Positions 9,485 to 18,499 of a stretch of 64,000 nt of DNA are shown piece after piece. The position numbers were made by a program, and so were the translations under genes. The notes below the pieces were generated by a model, which worked only from the letters and a program-made list of their open reading frames with translations, was not told where the DNA came from and did not search any database. The stretch lies in contig NVUM01000004.1 in assembly GCA_002733125.1 (NCBI GenBank), forward strand, positions 55,988 through 119,987. The letters are read 5' to 3'. Every line of letters begins with the position of its first letter. The stretch's first letter is position 1. Source of the DNA: Porticoccus sp. GTDB lineage: Bacteria; Pseudomonadota; Gammaproteobacteria; Pseudomonadales; Porticoccaceae.

Positions 9485-10144
9485 CTAGTTTTCCTCTGAT
9501 CCCGTTGATTCCTCCAGGTTGAGCTTGCCAATGGCCAGCACGGCCTGGGTTCTCGAGCGCACGCCCAGCTTTCTGAAGATAGCCGTCATATGGGCCTTGA
9601 TGGTAGCTTCTGTAACATCCAGTTCATAGGCAATCTGCTTGTTCAGCAGACCCTCGGCCAGCATGGTCAGTACAAGGTATTGCTGGGGCGTAAGCGAGGC
9701 GATCCCTGCCATTAATTGTTGTTCACTCTGGCTCAGGGGCAAGCCTCTCGATCCCGTTTGAGCCGGTAGCCAGATATCACCTTGCAGGACAGTCTGAATC
9801 GCTTCCAGAATGGTCGTGACGCCGGATGATTTAGGCAGAAACCCTCTGGCGCCAAATTCCACAGCACGCTGGATGATGTCTGTCTTTTCATTGGCAGACA
9901 CCACCAGCACCGGCAGCTTGCCACAATGGCCCTGTACATAGGCCAGTGCACTGAATCCGTGGGCGCCGGGCATGTGCAGATCCAGTAATACCAAATCCGT
10001 ATCGGGATGATCGCCTAACTTGATTTGCAGGCTGGCCATATCCTGTGCTTCAACGACTTCCTGTTCTCCCACCATAGTTTGCAGCACCTGGGCAATGGCA
10101 TTTCTGAAGAGAGGGTGGTCGTCGGCAACAATAAATTTCGACAT
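9485..10144 (-). CDS. crbR: CrbR-type response regulator (NarL/LuxR family)
   Basis: DNA-binding response regulator, likely partner of the CrbS-type kinase. The receiver domain (residues 1-125) has the acidic pair Asp8/Asp9 and phosphoacceptor Asp55 in LVLLDLHMPG, with the lysine in GFLPKSS. The C-terminal LuxR-type helix-turn-helix (about 150-210) reads LTPQQYLVLTMLAEGLLNKQIAYEL and then VTEATIKAHM. 219 residues. In Pseudomonas and Vibrio the orthologous pair activates acs, actP and related carbon-use genes; actP lies 1.9 kb away and acs 16 kb away here. It is divergent from the porin gene, sharing a 210-base promoter region that holds a candidate site (GACCTTGGTC at 10282-10291). Confidence 0.87.
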   Translation of the reverse strand: MSKFIVADDHPLFRNAIAQVLQTMVGEQEVVEAQDMASLQIKLGDHPDTDLVLLDLHMPGAHGFSALAYVQGHCGKLPVLVVSANEKTDIIQRAVEFGARGFLPKSSGVTTILEAIQTVLQGDIWLPAQTGSRGLPLSQSEQQLMAGIASLTPQQYLVLTMLAEGLLNKQIAYELDVTEATIKAHMTAIFRKLGVRSRTQAVLAIGKLNLEESTGSEEN

Positions 10145-10281
10145 TATTTTTGTGCTTCAGCAGGTATTTCTTTTTGATGGTAATGCGCGCGCTGTTCAGT
10201 GGCAAGGTTTTCATTTTTCGCTAAAAAACCTTTTATCCCACCAATTTCGTTAGACATTGGTCTTAAATTTTCTGCCGAATC

Positions 10282-10291
10282 GACCTTGGTC
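10282..10291. promoter_or_regulatory. Candidate regulator site upstream of the porin gene
   Basis: GACCTTGGTC lies 65 bases before the porin start. Its 9-base core recurs in inverted orientation as GACCAAGGT at 11706-11714, upstream of yjcH-actP. A spread version, GACCT (25832-25836) and AAGGTC (25845-25850), lies upstream of acs. All three genes are expected CrbR targets, so a shared operator is plausible, but the motif is short and this is inference. Confidence 0.3.
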
Positions 10292-10355
10292 GGATACCCA
10301 AAAAAGTTCCTCAGCGTTACACCTGTCGCCGTTACAGGATTTTTGGGAGAAGGTG

Positions 10356-11675
10356 ATGGTTAACAGAAAAAAAATGGCCACTATTTCAGGTGTCATTTTG
10401 CCGATGCTGGCTTTTTCGGGACAGCTCTGGGCAAATGCCACCAATGAGGAACTGGCGGCCAGGGTGGAGCAACTGGAGTCCCTGGTGACGCAACTGCAAC
10501 AGTTGGTTGCGGAGCAGGGGGAGCAGCAGCAGGAAATGGCCACGACGGTCAGCAAGAAAGTCGATGCGCCATTGTCCGGCACCAAATTCAGTTACGGCGG
10601 TTATGTGAAGTTCGATGCCATGAGCAGCAGTTTCTCCGATGGGGAGCGTGCTACGGCATCTATCGGTGACGATATTCTGGTGCCGTCGACCATCCCGGTG
10701 GAGGGCAAAAGCGGTGCTAGCCGTTTCGACAGTTCGGCAAAGACCTCGAGGTTCTGGTTCAAAACCACCACGCCCACAGATATGGGTGATGTGCGAACCC
10801 ATATCGAAATGGATTTGCTGACATTCGACGGTGACGAGCGGATCACCAATGCCAATCATTCCAGAATTCGGCACGCCTATCTGGCCTGGGATTACCGCGA
10901 TAACGCATCACTGTTGTTTGGCCAGACCTGGAGTACGTTCATGAACGTGAATGTGCTGCCGGAAACGGTCGACTTCATTGGCCCCACCTCCGGGGTCATC
11001 TTCAACCGCCAGGCCCAGGCCCGCTGGAGCTACCGGTTTGAACGGGGTGGTGCCTTCCATGTGGCGCTGGAGAATCCCTCCAGTGGTGCGGTCGATGGTG
11101 GTGGCGGTATCGAGAGCAGCAATTTCGATGACAACAGCCTGCCCGATCTGGCACTGCGTTATGACGGCATAGCGGGCAATCTCAGCTACAGCCTGGCTGC
11201 CATTGGTCGACAGATCAGTTATGACACCGGCACCCAGGACGAGGATGCCTATGGCCTCGGCCTGAGTCTGTCGGGCAAATACCAGTTCAGCAATGGGGAT
11301 GATCTGAAGGTACAACTCAACCACGGTCACCTCGGCCGCTATATTGCCCTGCAGGCATTCCGCGATGCCGCTGTTGAAGCCGACGGCGATCTGGATCTGC
11401 TGGACGTCACCGGTGGTTTTATTGCCTACCGACACTTCTGGTCACCCAGATGGCGCAGCACGCTCTCCTATGCCATGACAAGGGCAGACAATGCCAGTGA
11501 TGTGGCCACTACCAATACCGAAGAGGTCAGTAACTACGGGCTTAACCTGTTCTATTCCCCCACCGACAAACTGTCGTTCGGGATGGAGTACATCAAGGCG
11601 AAGCGGGAGCTGGAAAATGGCAATGATGGCGACCTGAAACGCCTGCAGTTTACCGGCAAGTACGTGTTCGAGTAG
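10356..11675 (+). CDS. DcaP-like trimeric outer-membrane porin
   Basis: Predicted outer-membrane channel for small acids. The start at ATG 10356 is chosen because GGGAGAAGG lies just upstream and a signal peptide follows (LPMLAFSGQLWANA, cleavage after the last Ala). Next comes a periplasmic coiled coil (NEELAARVEQLESLVTQLQQ), then a beta barrel beginning FSYGGYVKFDAM and ending in the aromatic YVFE. The segments RFWFKTTTPTDMGDVRTHIE and LLFGQTWSTFMN are typical of the DcaP/DUF3138-like group. 439 residues. DcaP of Acinetobacter passes dicarboxylates and negatively charged compounds. Beside actP it may admit acetate or other short acids. The in-frame upstream ATG at 10257 is not supported. 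Confidence 0.82.
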   Translation: MVNRKKMATISGVILPMLAFSGQLWANATNEELAARVEQLESLVTQLQQLVAEQGEQQQEMATTVSKKVDAPLSGTKFSYGGYVKFDAMSSSFSDGERATASIGDDILVPSTIPVEGKSGASRFDSSAKTSRFWFKTTTPTDMGDVRTHIEMDLLTFDGDERITNANHSRIRHAYLAWDYRDNASLLFGQTWSTFMNVNVLPETVDFIGPTSGVIFNRQAQARWSYRFERGGAFHVALENPSSGAVDGGGGIESSNFDDNSLPDLALRYDGIAGNLSYSLAAIGRQISYDTGTQDEDAYGLGLSLSGKYQFSNGDDLKVQLNHGHLGRYIALQAFRDAAVEADGDLDLLDVTGGFIAYRHFWSPRWRSTLSYAMTRADNASDVATTNTEEVSNYGLNLFYSPTDKLSFGMEYIKAKRELENGNDGDLKRLQFTGKYVFE

Positions 11676-11795
11676 CCCGATAACGGGAGGTTTATTGTCG
11701 GCTTAGACCAAGGTTGCAGAGACACAGCGGCACGACGGGATTAACTTGGCAGTGTCCGCTATTAAAAAATAAACAACGGGAGTGGAGGAAAGTTT

Positions 11796-12068
11796 ATGAG
11801 CTTCGAAACTAATGAACATGCCCAGGCATATTGGAAGGAGAACCTGCGGTTGCTGATCACGCTGCTGGTGATCTGGTTCACCGTTTCATTCGGGTTTGGC
11901 ATTCTGTTGGTCGAGCAGCTGAATAACATCCAGTTATTCGGTTTCAAGCTCGGTTTCTGGTTTGCCCAACAGGGTTCCATCTATGTATTTGTGGTGCTGA
12001 TCTTCGTCTACGTGCTGAAGATGCGAGCACTGGACCGCAAGTACAACGTTCAAGAAGACGCAGAGTAG
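11796..12068 (+). CDS. yjcH: DUF485 membrane protein YjcH
   Basis: Small inner-membrane protein that nearly always precedes actP. Two transmembrane helices are visible (LLITLLVIWFTVSFGFGILL and SIYVFVVLIFVYVLKM), joined by FKLGFWFAQQG, the DUF485 signature region. 90 residues, slightly shorter than E. coli YjcH. A strong ribosome site (GGAGTGGAGG) precedes ATG 11796. actP begins 10 bases after its stop, so the two are co-transcribed. Its function is not settled; a role in assembly or activity of ActP is presumed from constant linkage. The upstream 120 bases hold the candidate CrbR-type motif GACCAAGGT (11706-11714). Confidence 0.92.
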   Translation: MSFETNEHAQAYWKENLRLLITLLVIWFTVSFGFGILLVEQLNNIQLFGFKLGFWFAQQGSIYVFVVLIFVYVLKMRALDRKYNVQEDAE

Positions 12069-12078
12069 GGGCATCGGT

Positions 12079-13785
12079 ATGGGCATTCAAACCTGGACAT
12101 TTTTACTGGTGGGTCTCAGTTTCGCGTTGTATATCGGTATTGCGATCTGGGCCAGAGCGGGTTCCACCAAGGAGTTTTACATTGCAGGGGGTGGGGTTCC
12201 CCCGGTGGCCAATGGTATGGCCACGGCAGCGGACTGGATGTCTGCGGCATCCTTTATCTCCATGGCGGGGTTGATCTCGTTTATCGGCTATGACGGCAGT
12301 GTCTATCTGATGGGGTGGACGGGGGGCTACGTACTGTTGGCACTTTGTCTGGCCCCTTACCTGAGAAAATTCGGCAAGTTTACTGTGCCGGATTTTATCG
12401 GTGACCGTTATTACTCCCAAACCGCACGAACGGTGGCCGTTATCTGCGCGATCTTTGTCTCGTTCACCTACGTGGCGGGACAAATGCGTGGTGTCGGTGT
12501 GGTCTTCTCGCGGTTTCTCGAAGTGGATATCGTTACCGGTGTCCTGCTGGGGATGTGCGTGGTCTTTTTTTACGCCGTGCTCGGTGGTATGAAAGGTATT
12601 ACCTATACCCAGGTGGCTCAGTACTGTGTGCTGATTTTCGCCTACCTGGTCCCGGCAATTTTTATCTCCGTGATGATGACGGGAAACCCTGTGCCCCAGT
12701 TGGGTTTTGGCGGCACGCTTGCCGATGGGTCGGGCATCTATCTGATGGACAAACTGAATGGCCTATCGACGGAGCTCGGTTTCAATGAGTACACCTCGGG
12801 GACCAAGAGCACGATTGATGTGTTCTTTATTACCTTTGCCCTGATGGTGGGCACGGCTGGTTTGCCACACGTCATTGTGCGTTTCTTTACGGTGCCGAAG
12901 GTCTCGGATGCCCGTCTTTCCGCGGGTTGGGCGCTGGTCTTCATCGCTATCCTGTACACCACTGCACCGGCTATCGCCTCTTTCGCTCGCGTCAACATGA
13001 TCGAGACTATTAATGGTCCGGAAGGTCAGGGTGTTCCCTATGAACAGGCTCCCGGGTGGATCACAAACTGGGAGCGAACCGGGCTGATAGGCTGGGAAGA
13101 TAAAAACGACGATGGGCGGATGTTCTATGCGGGTGATGAGCGCAACGAAATGGCGATCGACCGCGACATTATCGTCATGGCGAATCCCGAAATTGCCAAA
13201 CTGCCGGCCTGGGTGATCGCACTGGTGGCTGCGGGTGGTGTGGCTGCGGCCCTGTCGACCTCTGCAGGCTTGCTGCTGGTAATTTCCACCTCCATCTCCC
13301 ACGACCTGCTGAAACGAAACCTGATGCCCAATATCACTGATAAGCAGGAACTGCTCTATGCCCGGATTGCTGCCGCCTGCGGAATTGCCGTGGCTGCCTA
13401 CCTGGGTATTAATCCGCCGGGCTTTGTGGCGGAGGTGGTGGCGTTTGCCTTCGGCCTTGCCGCATCCAGTTTCTTCCCGGCCATTATTCTGGGTATTTTC
13501 TACAAGAAGATGAACAAGGAAGGGGCCATTGCCGGCATGCTGACAGGTATTACTTTTACGGCGTCTTATATTGTTTATTTCAAGTTCATTAATCCGGCAG
13601 CGAATACACCGGACAACTGGTGGCTGGGGGTCTCCCCGGAAGGTATCGGTACGTTGGGCATGATCTTCAACTTTGTGGTGGCCTTTATCGTATTGAAGTT
13701 GACCAAAGAAGCGCCGGACCATATCAAGGAACTGGTGGAAAGCCTGCGTTATCCCAAGGGCGCCGGGCAGGCACAGGATCACTAG
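12079..13785 (+). CDS. actP: Cation/acetate symporter ActP
   Basis: Sodium:solute symporter (SSS family) that imports acetate and similar short monocarboxylates across the inner membrane. 568 residues with about 13-14 hydrophobic helices. The SSS signatures GGGVPPVANGMATAADWMSAASF near the N-terminus (residues 34-56) and FGLAASSFFPAIILGIFYK near residue 460 are clear. It forms an operon with yjcH and ends in a strong intrinsic terminator 20 bases downstream. Its presence next to CrbS/CrbR-type regulators, and with acs in the same window, fits the acetate-switch regulon. ActP variants also carry glycolate or pyruvate, so the exact substrate range is open. Confidence 0.94.
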   Translation: MGIQTWTFLLVGLSFALYIGIAIWARAGSTKEFYIAGGGVPPVANGMATAADWMSAASFISMAGLISFIGYDGSVYLMGWTGGYVLLALCLAPYLRKFGKFTVPDFIGDRYYSQTARTVAVICAIFVSFTYVAGQMRGVGVVFSRFLEVDIVTGVLLGMCVVFFYAVLGGMKGITYTQVAQYCVLIFAYLVPAIFISVMMTGNPVPQLGFGGTLADGSGIYLMDKLNGLSTELGFNEYTSGTKSTIDVFFITFALMVGTAGLPHVIVRFFTVPKVSDARLSAGWALVFIAILYTTAPAIASFARVNMIETINGPEGQGVPYEQAPGWITNWERTGLIGWEDKNDDGRMFYAGDERNEMAIDRDIIVMANPEIAKLPAWVIALVAAGGVAAALSTSAGLLLVISTSISHDLLKRNLMPNITDKQELLYARIAAACGIAVAAYLGINPPGFVAEVVAFAFGLAASSFFPAIILGIFYKKMNKEGAIAGMLTGITFTASYIVYFKFINPAANTPDNWWLGVSPEGIGTLGMIFNFVVAFIVLKLTKEAPDHIKELVESLRYPKGAGQAQDH

Positions 13786-13804
13786 ATGTTATTTTCCCCC
13801 TTTG

Positions 13805-13829
13805 GGCCGCTCATAGAGCGGCCTTTTTT
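13805..13829 (+). terminator. Intrinsic terminator of the yjcH-actP operon
   Basis: A perfect 8-base stem GGCCGCTC/GAGCGGCC with a three-base ATA loop (13805-13823) is followed by six T. It lies 20 bases after the actP stop. Confidence 0.92.
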
Positions 13830-13837
13830 ATCGCCCA

Positions 13838-13868
13838 ATAAAAAACCCACCGGGGCAGCCCGGTGGGT
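13838..13868 (-). terminator. Intrinsic terminator of the mechanosensitive-channel-like gene
   Basis: A perfect 10-base stem ACCCACCGGG/CCCGGTGGGT (13845-13868, loop GCAG) is bordered at its left by AATAAAAA, which is the T-run when read on the minus strand. It sits 22 bases past the stop of the minus-strand gene and back to back with the actP terminator. Confidence 0.9.
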
Positions 13869-13890
13869 GATTGCAGAACGGGTCAGGCCG

Positions 13891-15339
13891 TTATTTTTTG
13901 ACGCGATCCAGCAGTGACTGAACCTCTCTGCCGGCGATTTCCTTGCTGCCCAGACCAATCGCAATGGCTGCGCCGACGGCTACCGCACCGAGCATCAGGC
14001 CAAAAGCAATATTGATGATGTCCTGTGCGAGACCGACCTGACGAAGCGCCATGGCGATGGTCAGAAACATGATGGAAAGGCTGGCAAGGTTGCCCGCTGC
14101 AGAGGGCATTCCCGCCTCGATAATCAACAGCCGTACTTTTCTGGCAATGAAAATACCGATAGCCAGAATCAGTGCACCCAGCAGTACCTGAACGGCGAAA
14201 CTGATCATGACGGTCACAATCTGACTGAGGGGTTCAAAGCTCAGTAGCTCAGTGGCGCCGAGAATTGCGAACAGGATAATACCCAGCAGAACCAGGTTGC
14301 CTGCATACTGACTCGGTGTGCGTTCCAGTCCCATCTTGAAGCCGAGCTTCTCGATTAATTGATTGAAACCGGCCGCTGTCAGTAAATCCGTCACCAGACT
14401 GGCAATCAGCTTACCCACATAATAGGAGATGGCGAGTACCAGCACGGCTGCAAGGATGCCAGGCACGGCAGCAAAAATCATATCAATCATGTTTTGTGCC
14501 GGCGTGGAAATAGCCGCGATCTTCAGTGCCTCGAGCGATTGTACAATCACCAGAAGCAAAATGAAGGTGTAAATCAGTGTGCCAACCAGTGCGGAACATT
14601 TCTGCTGAATACCGGACTTCTCACTCAGTCGGTCGATACCAGAGGCGGCCAGCAGGCTACTGACAATCTGTCTCACCAGCTTGGCTACGAAATAACCAAT
14701 GGCGAAGATCAGCAGTGCCGAGAGGATATTGGGCAGGTAGCTGAACAGCTTGTCGAACATGCTTTGCAGGGGCGCGACAAGGCTTTCCATCTGCAGGGCG
14801 CTCAGCACCATCGGCAGGAAGAGTAGAAATACCAGCCAGTAGCCAGCGGTAGCAAGAGATTGGCTCACAGCTACCTTGTCTTCCTCCTCGTGCTCGAGCT
14901 TGTTGAGACGCTCGTCCAGTTTGCCCAGCGTGGCGCCCTTCTCAATGGCTTTTTTCACCAGTGCTGCCAGTACCCAGGCGAGCAGTAGCAGGCCGAGTGC
15001 TGCAGCAAATTTTGGTAAGTAGGTGAAAATCTCGGTCAGCAAAACATTTAATGGCTGCGTCACTGATTGAAGATCGAGTTTTTCAAAGAAGGAGATAAAG
15101 CCAAAGATCATGATGATCCAGAAGGCCGTCGTGGAGATAACCTTTTCTACGGGAAAGTCATCATGTAGCCCGACTGTGCGGGTGAACCGGTTATCCAGAT
15201 CGGTTTTCAGCAGCAGCCGATGTGACAAGCTTTTGACAATCCGTGCAGCGATATAAAAGACAAGCAGGTATAAAACGGCCACCAGGAAGAGCAAAACCGA
15301 GCCCTCGTACTGGTTCCAGAAGCTGGTGATTTCATTCAT
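13891..15339 (-). CDS. Mechanosensitive ion channel family protein with TM-helix repeats
   Basis: Inner-membrane protein of 482 residues built from repeated units: a pair of helices with an amphipathic segment, each ending in patterns such as ILSALLIFAIGYFVAKLVRQIV, ILAAVLVLAISYYVGKLIASLV and LLGALILAIGIFIARKVRLLI. Those repeats match the conserved TM-helix domain (PF05552) found in MscS-related small-conductance channels. The MscS beta domain itself is not seen, so channel activity is inferred from the family. ATG 15339 is preferred because AGGGG precedes it, and the first helix then starts near residue 14; an upstream in-frame start at 15372 adds eleven residues. It has its own terminator and appears monocistronic. 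Confidence 0.8.
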   Translation of the reverse strand: MNEITSFWNQYEGSVLLFLVAVLYLLVFYIAARIVKSLSHRLLLKTDLDNRFTRTVGLHDDFPVEKVISTTAFWIIMIFGFISFFEKLDLQSVTQPLNVLLTEIFTYLPKFAAALGLLLLAWVLAALVKKAIEKGATLGKLDERLNKLEHEEEDKVAVSQSLATAGYWLVFLLFLPMVLSALQMESLVAPLQSMFDKLFSYLPNILSALLIFAIGYFVAKLVRQIVSSLLAASGIDRLSEKSGIQQKCSALVGTLIYTFILLLVIVQSLEALKIAAISTPAQNMIDMIFAAVPGILAAVLVLAISYYVGKLIASLVTDLLTAAGFNQLIEKLGFKMGLERTPSQYAGNLVLLGIILFAILGATELLSFEPLSQIVTVMISFAVQVLLGALILAIGIFIARKVRLLIIEAGMPSAAGNLASLSIMFLTIAMALRQVGLAQDIINIAFGLMLGAVAVGAAIAIGLGSKEIAGREVQSLLDRVKK

Positions 15340-15503
15340 AGCGCGACCCCTGTTTTTTATATTGAAAGACAAGGATAGGTGCCTTGGCCATAAATGTCCA
15401 AAAACGGGTCTTCGGGGAGATCAGGTTTTTTTGAGCAGGGTGGCAGGTATTTTTAAATGGAGCGAGGCCGGGACAACTGTAAAAAGCAAATAATTTGCTT
15501 ATT

Positions 15504-15917
15504 TTAATCAATGACTTTGCCACGCAGGACCTTCGTCTTGCCGCGCTGAGTTTTGTTATCCACTCGCCGGGTCTTTGATGCTTTTGTCGCACGGGTGGGT
15601 ATGCGTGTTTTCTTGACCGCAGTGGCGGATAGAATAACGGCTCTGAGGCGTTCCAGGGCATCCATCCGGTTTTTTTCCTGGGTACGGAATTGCTGTGCCT
15701 TGATCACTATCACGCCCTCTTTATTAATCCGACGGTCCTTCATGGCCAACAGTTGTTGCTTATAGTCATAGGGCAGGGATGATGCGCTGATGTCGAAGCG
15801 CAGGTGTATTGCCGAGGAGACCTTGTTGACGTTCTGCCCGCCGGCTCCCTGGGAACGAATGGCCGTCAGCTCAATCTCTTCGTCGGGAATGGCAATATTT
15901 TTAGTGATCTCCAACAA
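15504..15917 (-). CDS. arfB: Peptidyl-tRNA hydrolase ArfB, ribosome rescue factor
   Basis: Releases stalled peptides from ribosomes on truncated mRNA, a backup to trans-translation. 137 residues, the usual length. The release-factor-like catalytic loop RSQGAGGQNVNKVSSA has the GGQ motif at residues 26-28. The C-terminal tail (about 100-137) is highly basic (KKTRIPTRATKASKTRR), as needed to enter the empty mRNA channel. The starting residues LEITKNIAIPDEEIELTAI are typical of the YaeJ group. It is monocistronic on the minus strand, about 130 bases downstream of the channel-like gene start. Distinguished from RF1/RF2 by size and the absence of codon-recognition domains. Confidence 0.95.
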   Translation of the reverse strand: MLEITKNIAIPDEEIELTAIRSQGAGGQNVNKVSSAIHLRFDISASSLPYDYKQQLLAMKDRRINKEGVIVIKAQQFRTQEKNRMDALERLRAVILSATAVKKTRIPTRATKASKTRRVDNKTQRGKTKVLRGKVID

Positions 15918-15967
15918 CGTCCAATACTCCGATGTTTGCTTCAGATTGAATTATAGGATGGCAAGAG

Positions 15968-16190
15968 TTGTCAGCAAGTATGCAGGGGGAGGTGAGTAAC
16001 GCCACGGCCTGCAGTCATTACAGCAACAGAGGATATCCGACTGCCGGAACAGGAAATTGTTCGCCCTATGTGGATCGCTACGACTGGAAGTTCGGCGGCA
16101 CGTCATCTATTGCCAACAACAACGATGAGCGTCGGGATCATTTTACCCTGTCATTGGGCATGACCCTGATGTTCCAGCCTGTGGGTATCA
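15968..16190 (+). pseudogene. Possible remnant of an outer-membrane beta-barrel protein C-terminus
   Basis: A short open frame reads YSNRGYPTAGTGNCSPYVD, then DWKFGGTSS, and ends in an amphipathic strand DHFTLSLGMTLMFQ, which looks like the last strand of a beta barrel (alternating pattern, terminal Phe). After this the frame runs on antisense over the 3' end of the copper ATPase gene, so a proper stop is missing. No signal peptide or upstream barrel strands are present. I read it as a possible fragment left by deletion, but it may be a chance open frame. Confidence 0.28.
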
Positions 16191-16197
16191 TGCCCTG

Positions 16198-18459
16198 TCA
16201 GCTGAGCTTGACGGCTCTCAGGCGCAGGGCATTGCCAATTACGCTGACCGATGACAGGGACATCGCCGCTGCAGCAATGATCGGTGACAACAGTAACCCG
16301 GTGAACGGGTAGAGGATGCCTGCGGCAATCGGTACCCCGGCGGCGTTATAGGCAAAGGCAAAAAACAGATTCTGGCGGATGTTGCGCATGGTGGCACGGG
16401 ATAGCCTGCAGGCATCGACAATACCCATCAAATCGCCTCTCAGCAGCGTTACCCCAGCACTTTCGATGGCGACATCGGTGCCGGTACCCATGGCGATTCC
16501 CACATCCGCGCTGGCCAGAGCCGGCGCGTCGTTCACGCCATCGCCGACCATGACCACAATGCGATTCTGGTCTTGCAGGCGGCGAACAGCGAGGCTTTTA
16601 TCCTCGGGTAAAACCTCGGCCTCCACCTCATCGATGTTCAATTGGCGGGCAATGGCCTCCGCTGATGTGCGGTTGTCACCCGTCAGCATGACCACGCGAA
16701 GGCCATCATGTTGTAAGGCACGAATGGCGGCTGCAGTGGTTTCCTTGATCGGATCTGCTATCGCAAACAGGCCTGCATATTGACCATTTATGGCGAGGAA
16801 AATGACGGTGGCGCCGTCATGACGAAGAGCCTCGGCGCTGTCGGCGCAGGCTGACAGATCGACGGCTTCGCCTTCCATCAACAGACGATTGCCCAGGGCA
16901 ACCTGGGTGCCTTCAACCCTGCCGGTGACCCCCTTGCCATTGAGGGCCTGAAAGTCCTCGGGTTCGGACAGGGTCAATTCCAGCTCACTGGCTTTTGCCA
17001 GCATGGCCTCCGCCAGGGGGTGTTCGCTCGATCGCTCCAGGCTCGCACCGAGTCGCAGCAAGGTATTTTCATCAAAGCCTGAAGCAGCGTGGATGCCGGT
17101 GACCTGGGGCCTGCCTTCCGTCAGTGTGCCGGTTTTATCGATCACCACGGTATCCACTTTTTCCAGTCGTTCCAGTGCTTCGGCATTGCGAATCAGGACG
17201 CCCGCCTGTGCTCCACGCCCGACGCCCACCATGATTGACATCGGTGTGGCCAGCCCCAATGCGCAGGGGCAGGCAATAATCAGTACGCTGACGGCTGCAA
17301 TCAGGGCAAATGCCATCGGTGGGGTGGGTCCCCAGATCGACCAGACAATGAATGCGATGATGGCAATGAGTATCACGACCGGCACAAAAATTCCGGCGAC
17401 CTTGTCCGCCAGACCCTGAATGGGCGCGCGCGTTCGCTGGGCGCTGGCTACCATCTGGACGATCTGCGACAGCATGGTGTCCCGGCCAACTTTATCGGCA
17501 CGCATGATGAACGAACCCTGGCCATTGATACTGCCGCCGATAACCGTGTCGCCCAACTGTTTTTTGACGGCCAGTGGTTCGCCGGTCACCATCGATTCGT
17601 CGATATTGGAGCGGCCCTCAAGCACCTCACCATCCAGCGGTACTTTGTCGCCGGGGCGAACCCTGAGATGGTCGCCCACCTTGACCTGGTCGAGCGGGAT
17701 AGTCGCTTCATCGCCCTGGCTATCCAGCCGCCGTGCTGTGGTCGGTGCCAGGTTCAACAGCGCCCGAATGGCTCCGGAGGTTTTTTCCCGGGCGCGCAAT
17801 TCGAGTACCTGGCCCAGCAACACCAGCACGATAATCACAGCGGCGGCTTCAAAATAGACGGCGACCGAACCGTCCTGTTGGCGGAATGCCGGAGGAAAAA
17901 GATCCGGTGCCAGTGTGGCAAACAGGCTGTATAGCCAGGCGGCCCCGGTGCCGATGGCAATCAGGGTGAACATGTTCAGGTTGCGACGTAAAATGGAATT
18001 CCAGCCACGCTGGAAGAATGGCCATCCCGCCCACAGCACCACGGGGGTGGCGAGTAGCAATTGCACCCAGTTAGACACTTGCGGTGATATCAGACCGTCG
18101 GTGTGAAGGAAGTGGCTGGTCATTTCGAGGATAAAGACCGGCAGCGCCAATATCAGCCCAAGCCAGAAGCGCCGGGTCATATCGAGTAATTCCGCCGAGG
18201 GTTCGCTGTCGGCGGTGATTTCTTCCGGCTCCAGCGCCATCCCGCAGATCGGGCAATCGCCTGGCCCCTGCTGTTGAATCTCGGGGTGCATGGGGCAGGT
18301 AAAGAGTGCCCCCGGCAGGGTCTTTTGCTCTGCGGGCGGGCCGTCCAGATAGTGTGCGGGGTCTTTCTCAAACTTTTCCCGGCAGCGGGCGGCACAGAAA
18401 TACCAGGTTTTGCCCGCATGCTGGGAAAAATGCCTGGTTTCCCGTGGGTTGACGGTCAT
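16198..18459 (-). CDS. copA: Copper-exporting P1B-type ATPase with YHS and heavy-metal-binding domains
   Basis: Pumps Cu(+) out of the cytoplasm using ATP. From the N-terminus: a YHS domain ([21 protein letters not shown]), a heavy-metal-binding domain (FTCPMHPEI to [13 protein letters not shown], about residues 53-80), eight membrane helices, the actuator motif MVTGEPL, the CPC metal site ([13 protein letters not shown]), the phosphorylation motif DKTGTLTEG and the hinge [12 protein letters not shown]. The final helices carry YN and MSLSS, the Cu(+) class signatures. 753 residues from ATG 18459. That ATG is inside the YHS motif (DPVCGM), and the five codons before it are intact but lack a usual start; see findings. 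It is the last gene of a run ackA, xfp, ferritin-like gene, copA. Confidence 0.92.
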   Translation of the reverse strand: MTVNPRETRHFSQHAGKTWYFCAARCREKFEKDPAHYLDGPPAEQKTLPGALFTCPMHPEIQQQGPGDCPICGMALEPEEITADSEPSAELLDMTRRFWLGLILALPVFILEMTSHFLHTDGLISPQVSNWVQLLLATPVVLWAGWPFFQRGWNSILRRNLNMFTLIAIGTGAAWLYSLFATLAPDLFPPAFRQQDGSVAVYFEAAAVIIVLVLLGQVLELRAREKTSGAIRALLNLAPTTARRLDSQGDEATIPLDQVKVGDHLRVRPGDKVPLDGEVLEGRSNIDESMVTGEPLAVKKQLGDTVIGGSINGQGSFIMRADKVGRDTMLSQIVQMVASAQRTRAPIQGLADKVAGIFVPVVILIAIIAFIVWSIWGPTPPMAFALIAAVSVLIIACPCALGLATPMSIMVGVGRGAQAGVLIRNAEALERLEKVDTVVIDKTGTLTEGRPQVTGIHAASGFDENTLLRLGASLERSSEHPLAEAMLAKASELELTLSEPEDFQALNGKGVTGRVEGTQVALGNRLLMEGEAVDLSACADSAEALRHDGATVIFLAINGQYAGLFAIADPIKETTAAAIRALQHDGLRVVMLTGDNRTSAEAIARQLNIDEVEAEVLPEDKSLAVRRLQDQNRIVVMVGDGVNDAPALASADVGIAMGTGTDVAIESAGVTLLRGDLMGIVDACRLSRATMRNIRQNLFFAFAYNAAGVPIAAGILYPFTGLLLSPIIAAAAMSLSSVSVIGNALRLRAVKLS

Positions 18460-18499
18460 GCCACAGACGGGATCCTTTGCTTCAGTGATTTCGGTTATA

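Noticed and set aside
10257..10355. N-terminal extension of the porin gene to 10257
   Set aside because: It would place 33 residues before a clear signal peptide; GGGAGAAGG directly precedes ATG 10356.
10386..10874. Long antisense open frames over the porin, panC, xfp, acs and other genes
   Set aside because: They mirror the codon pattern of strong genes on the other strand and show no protein family features or ribosome sites.
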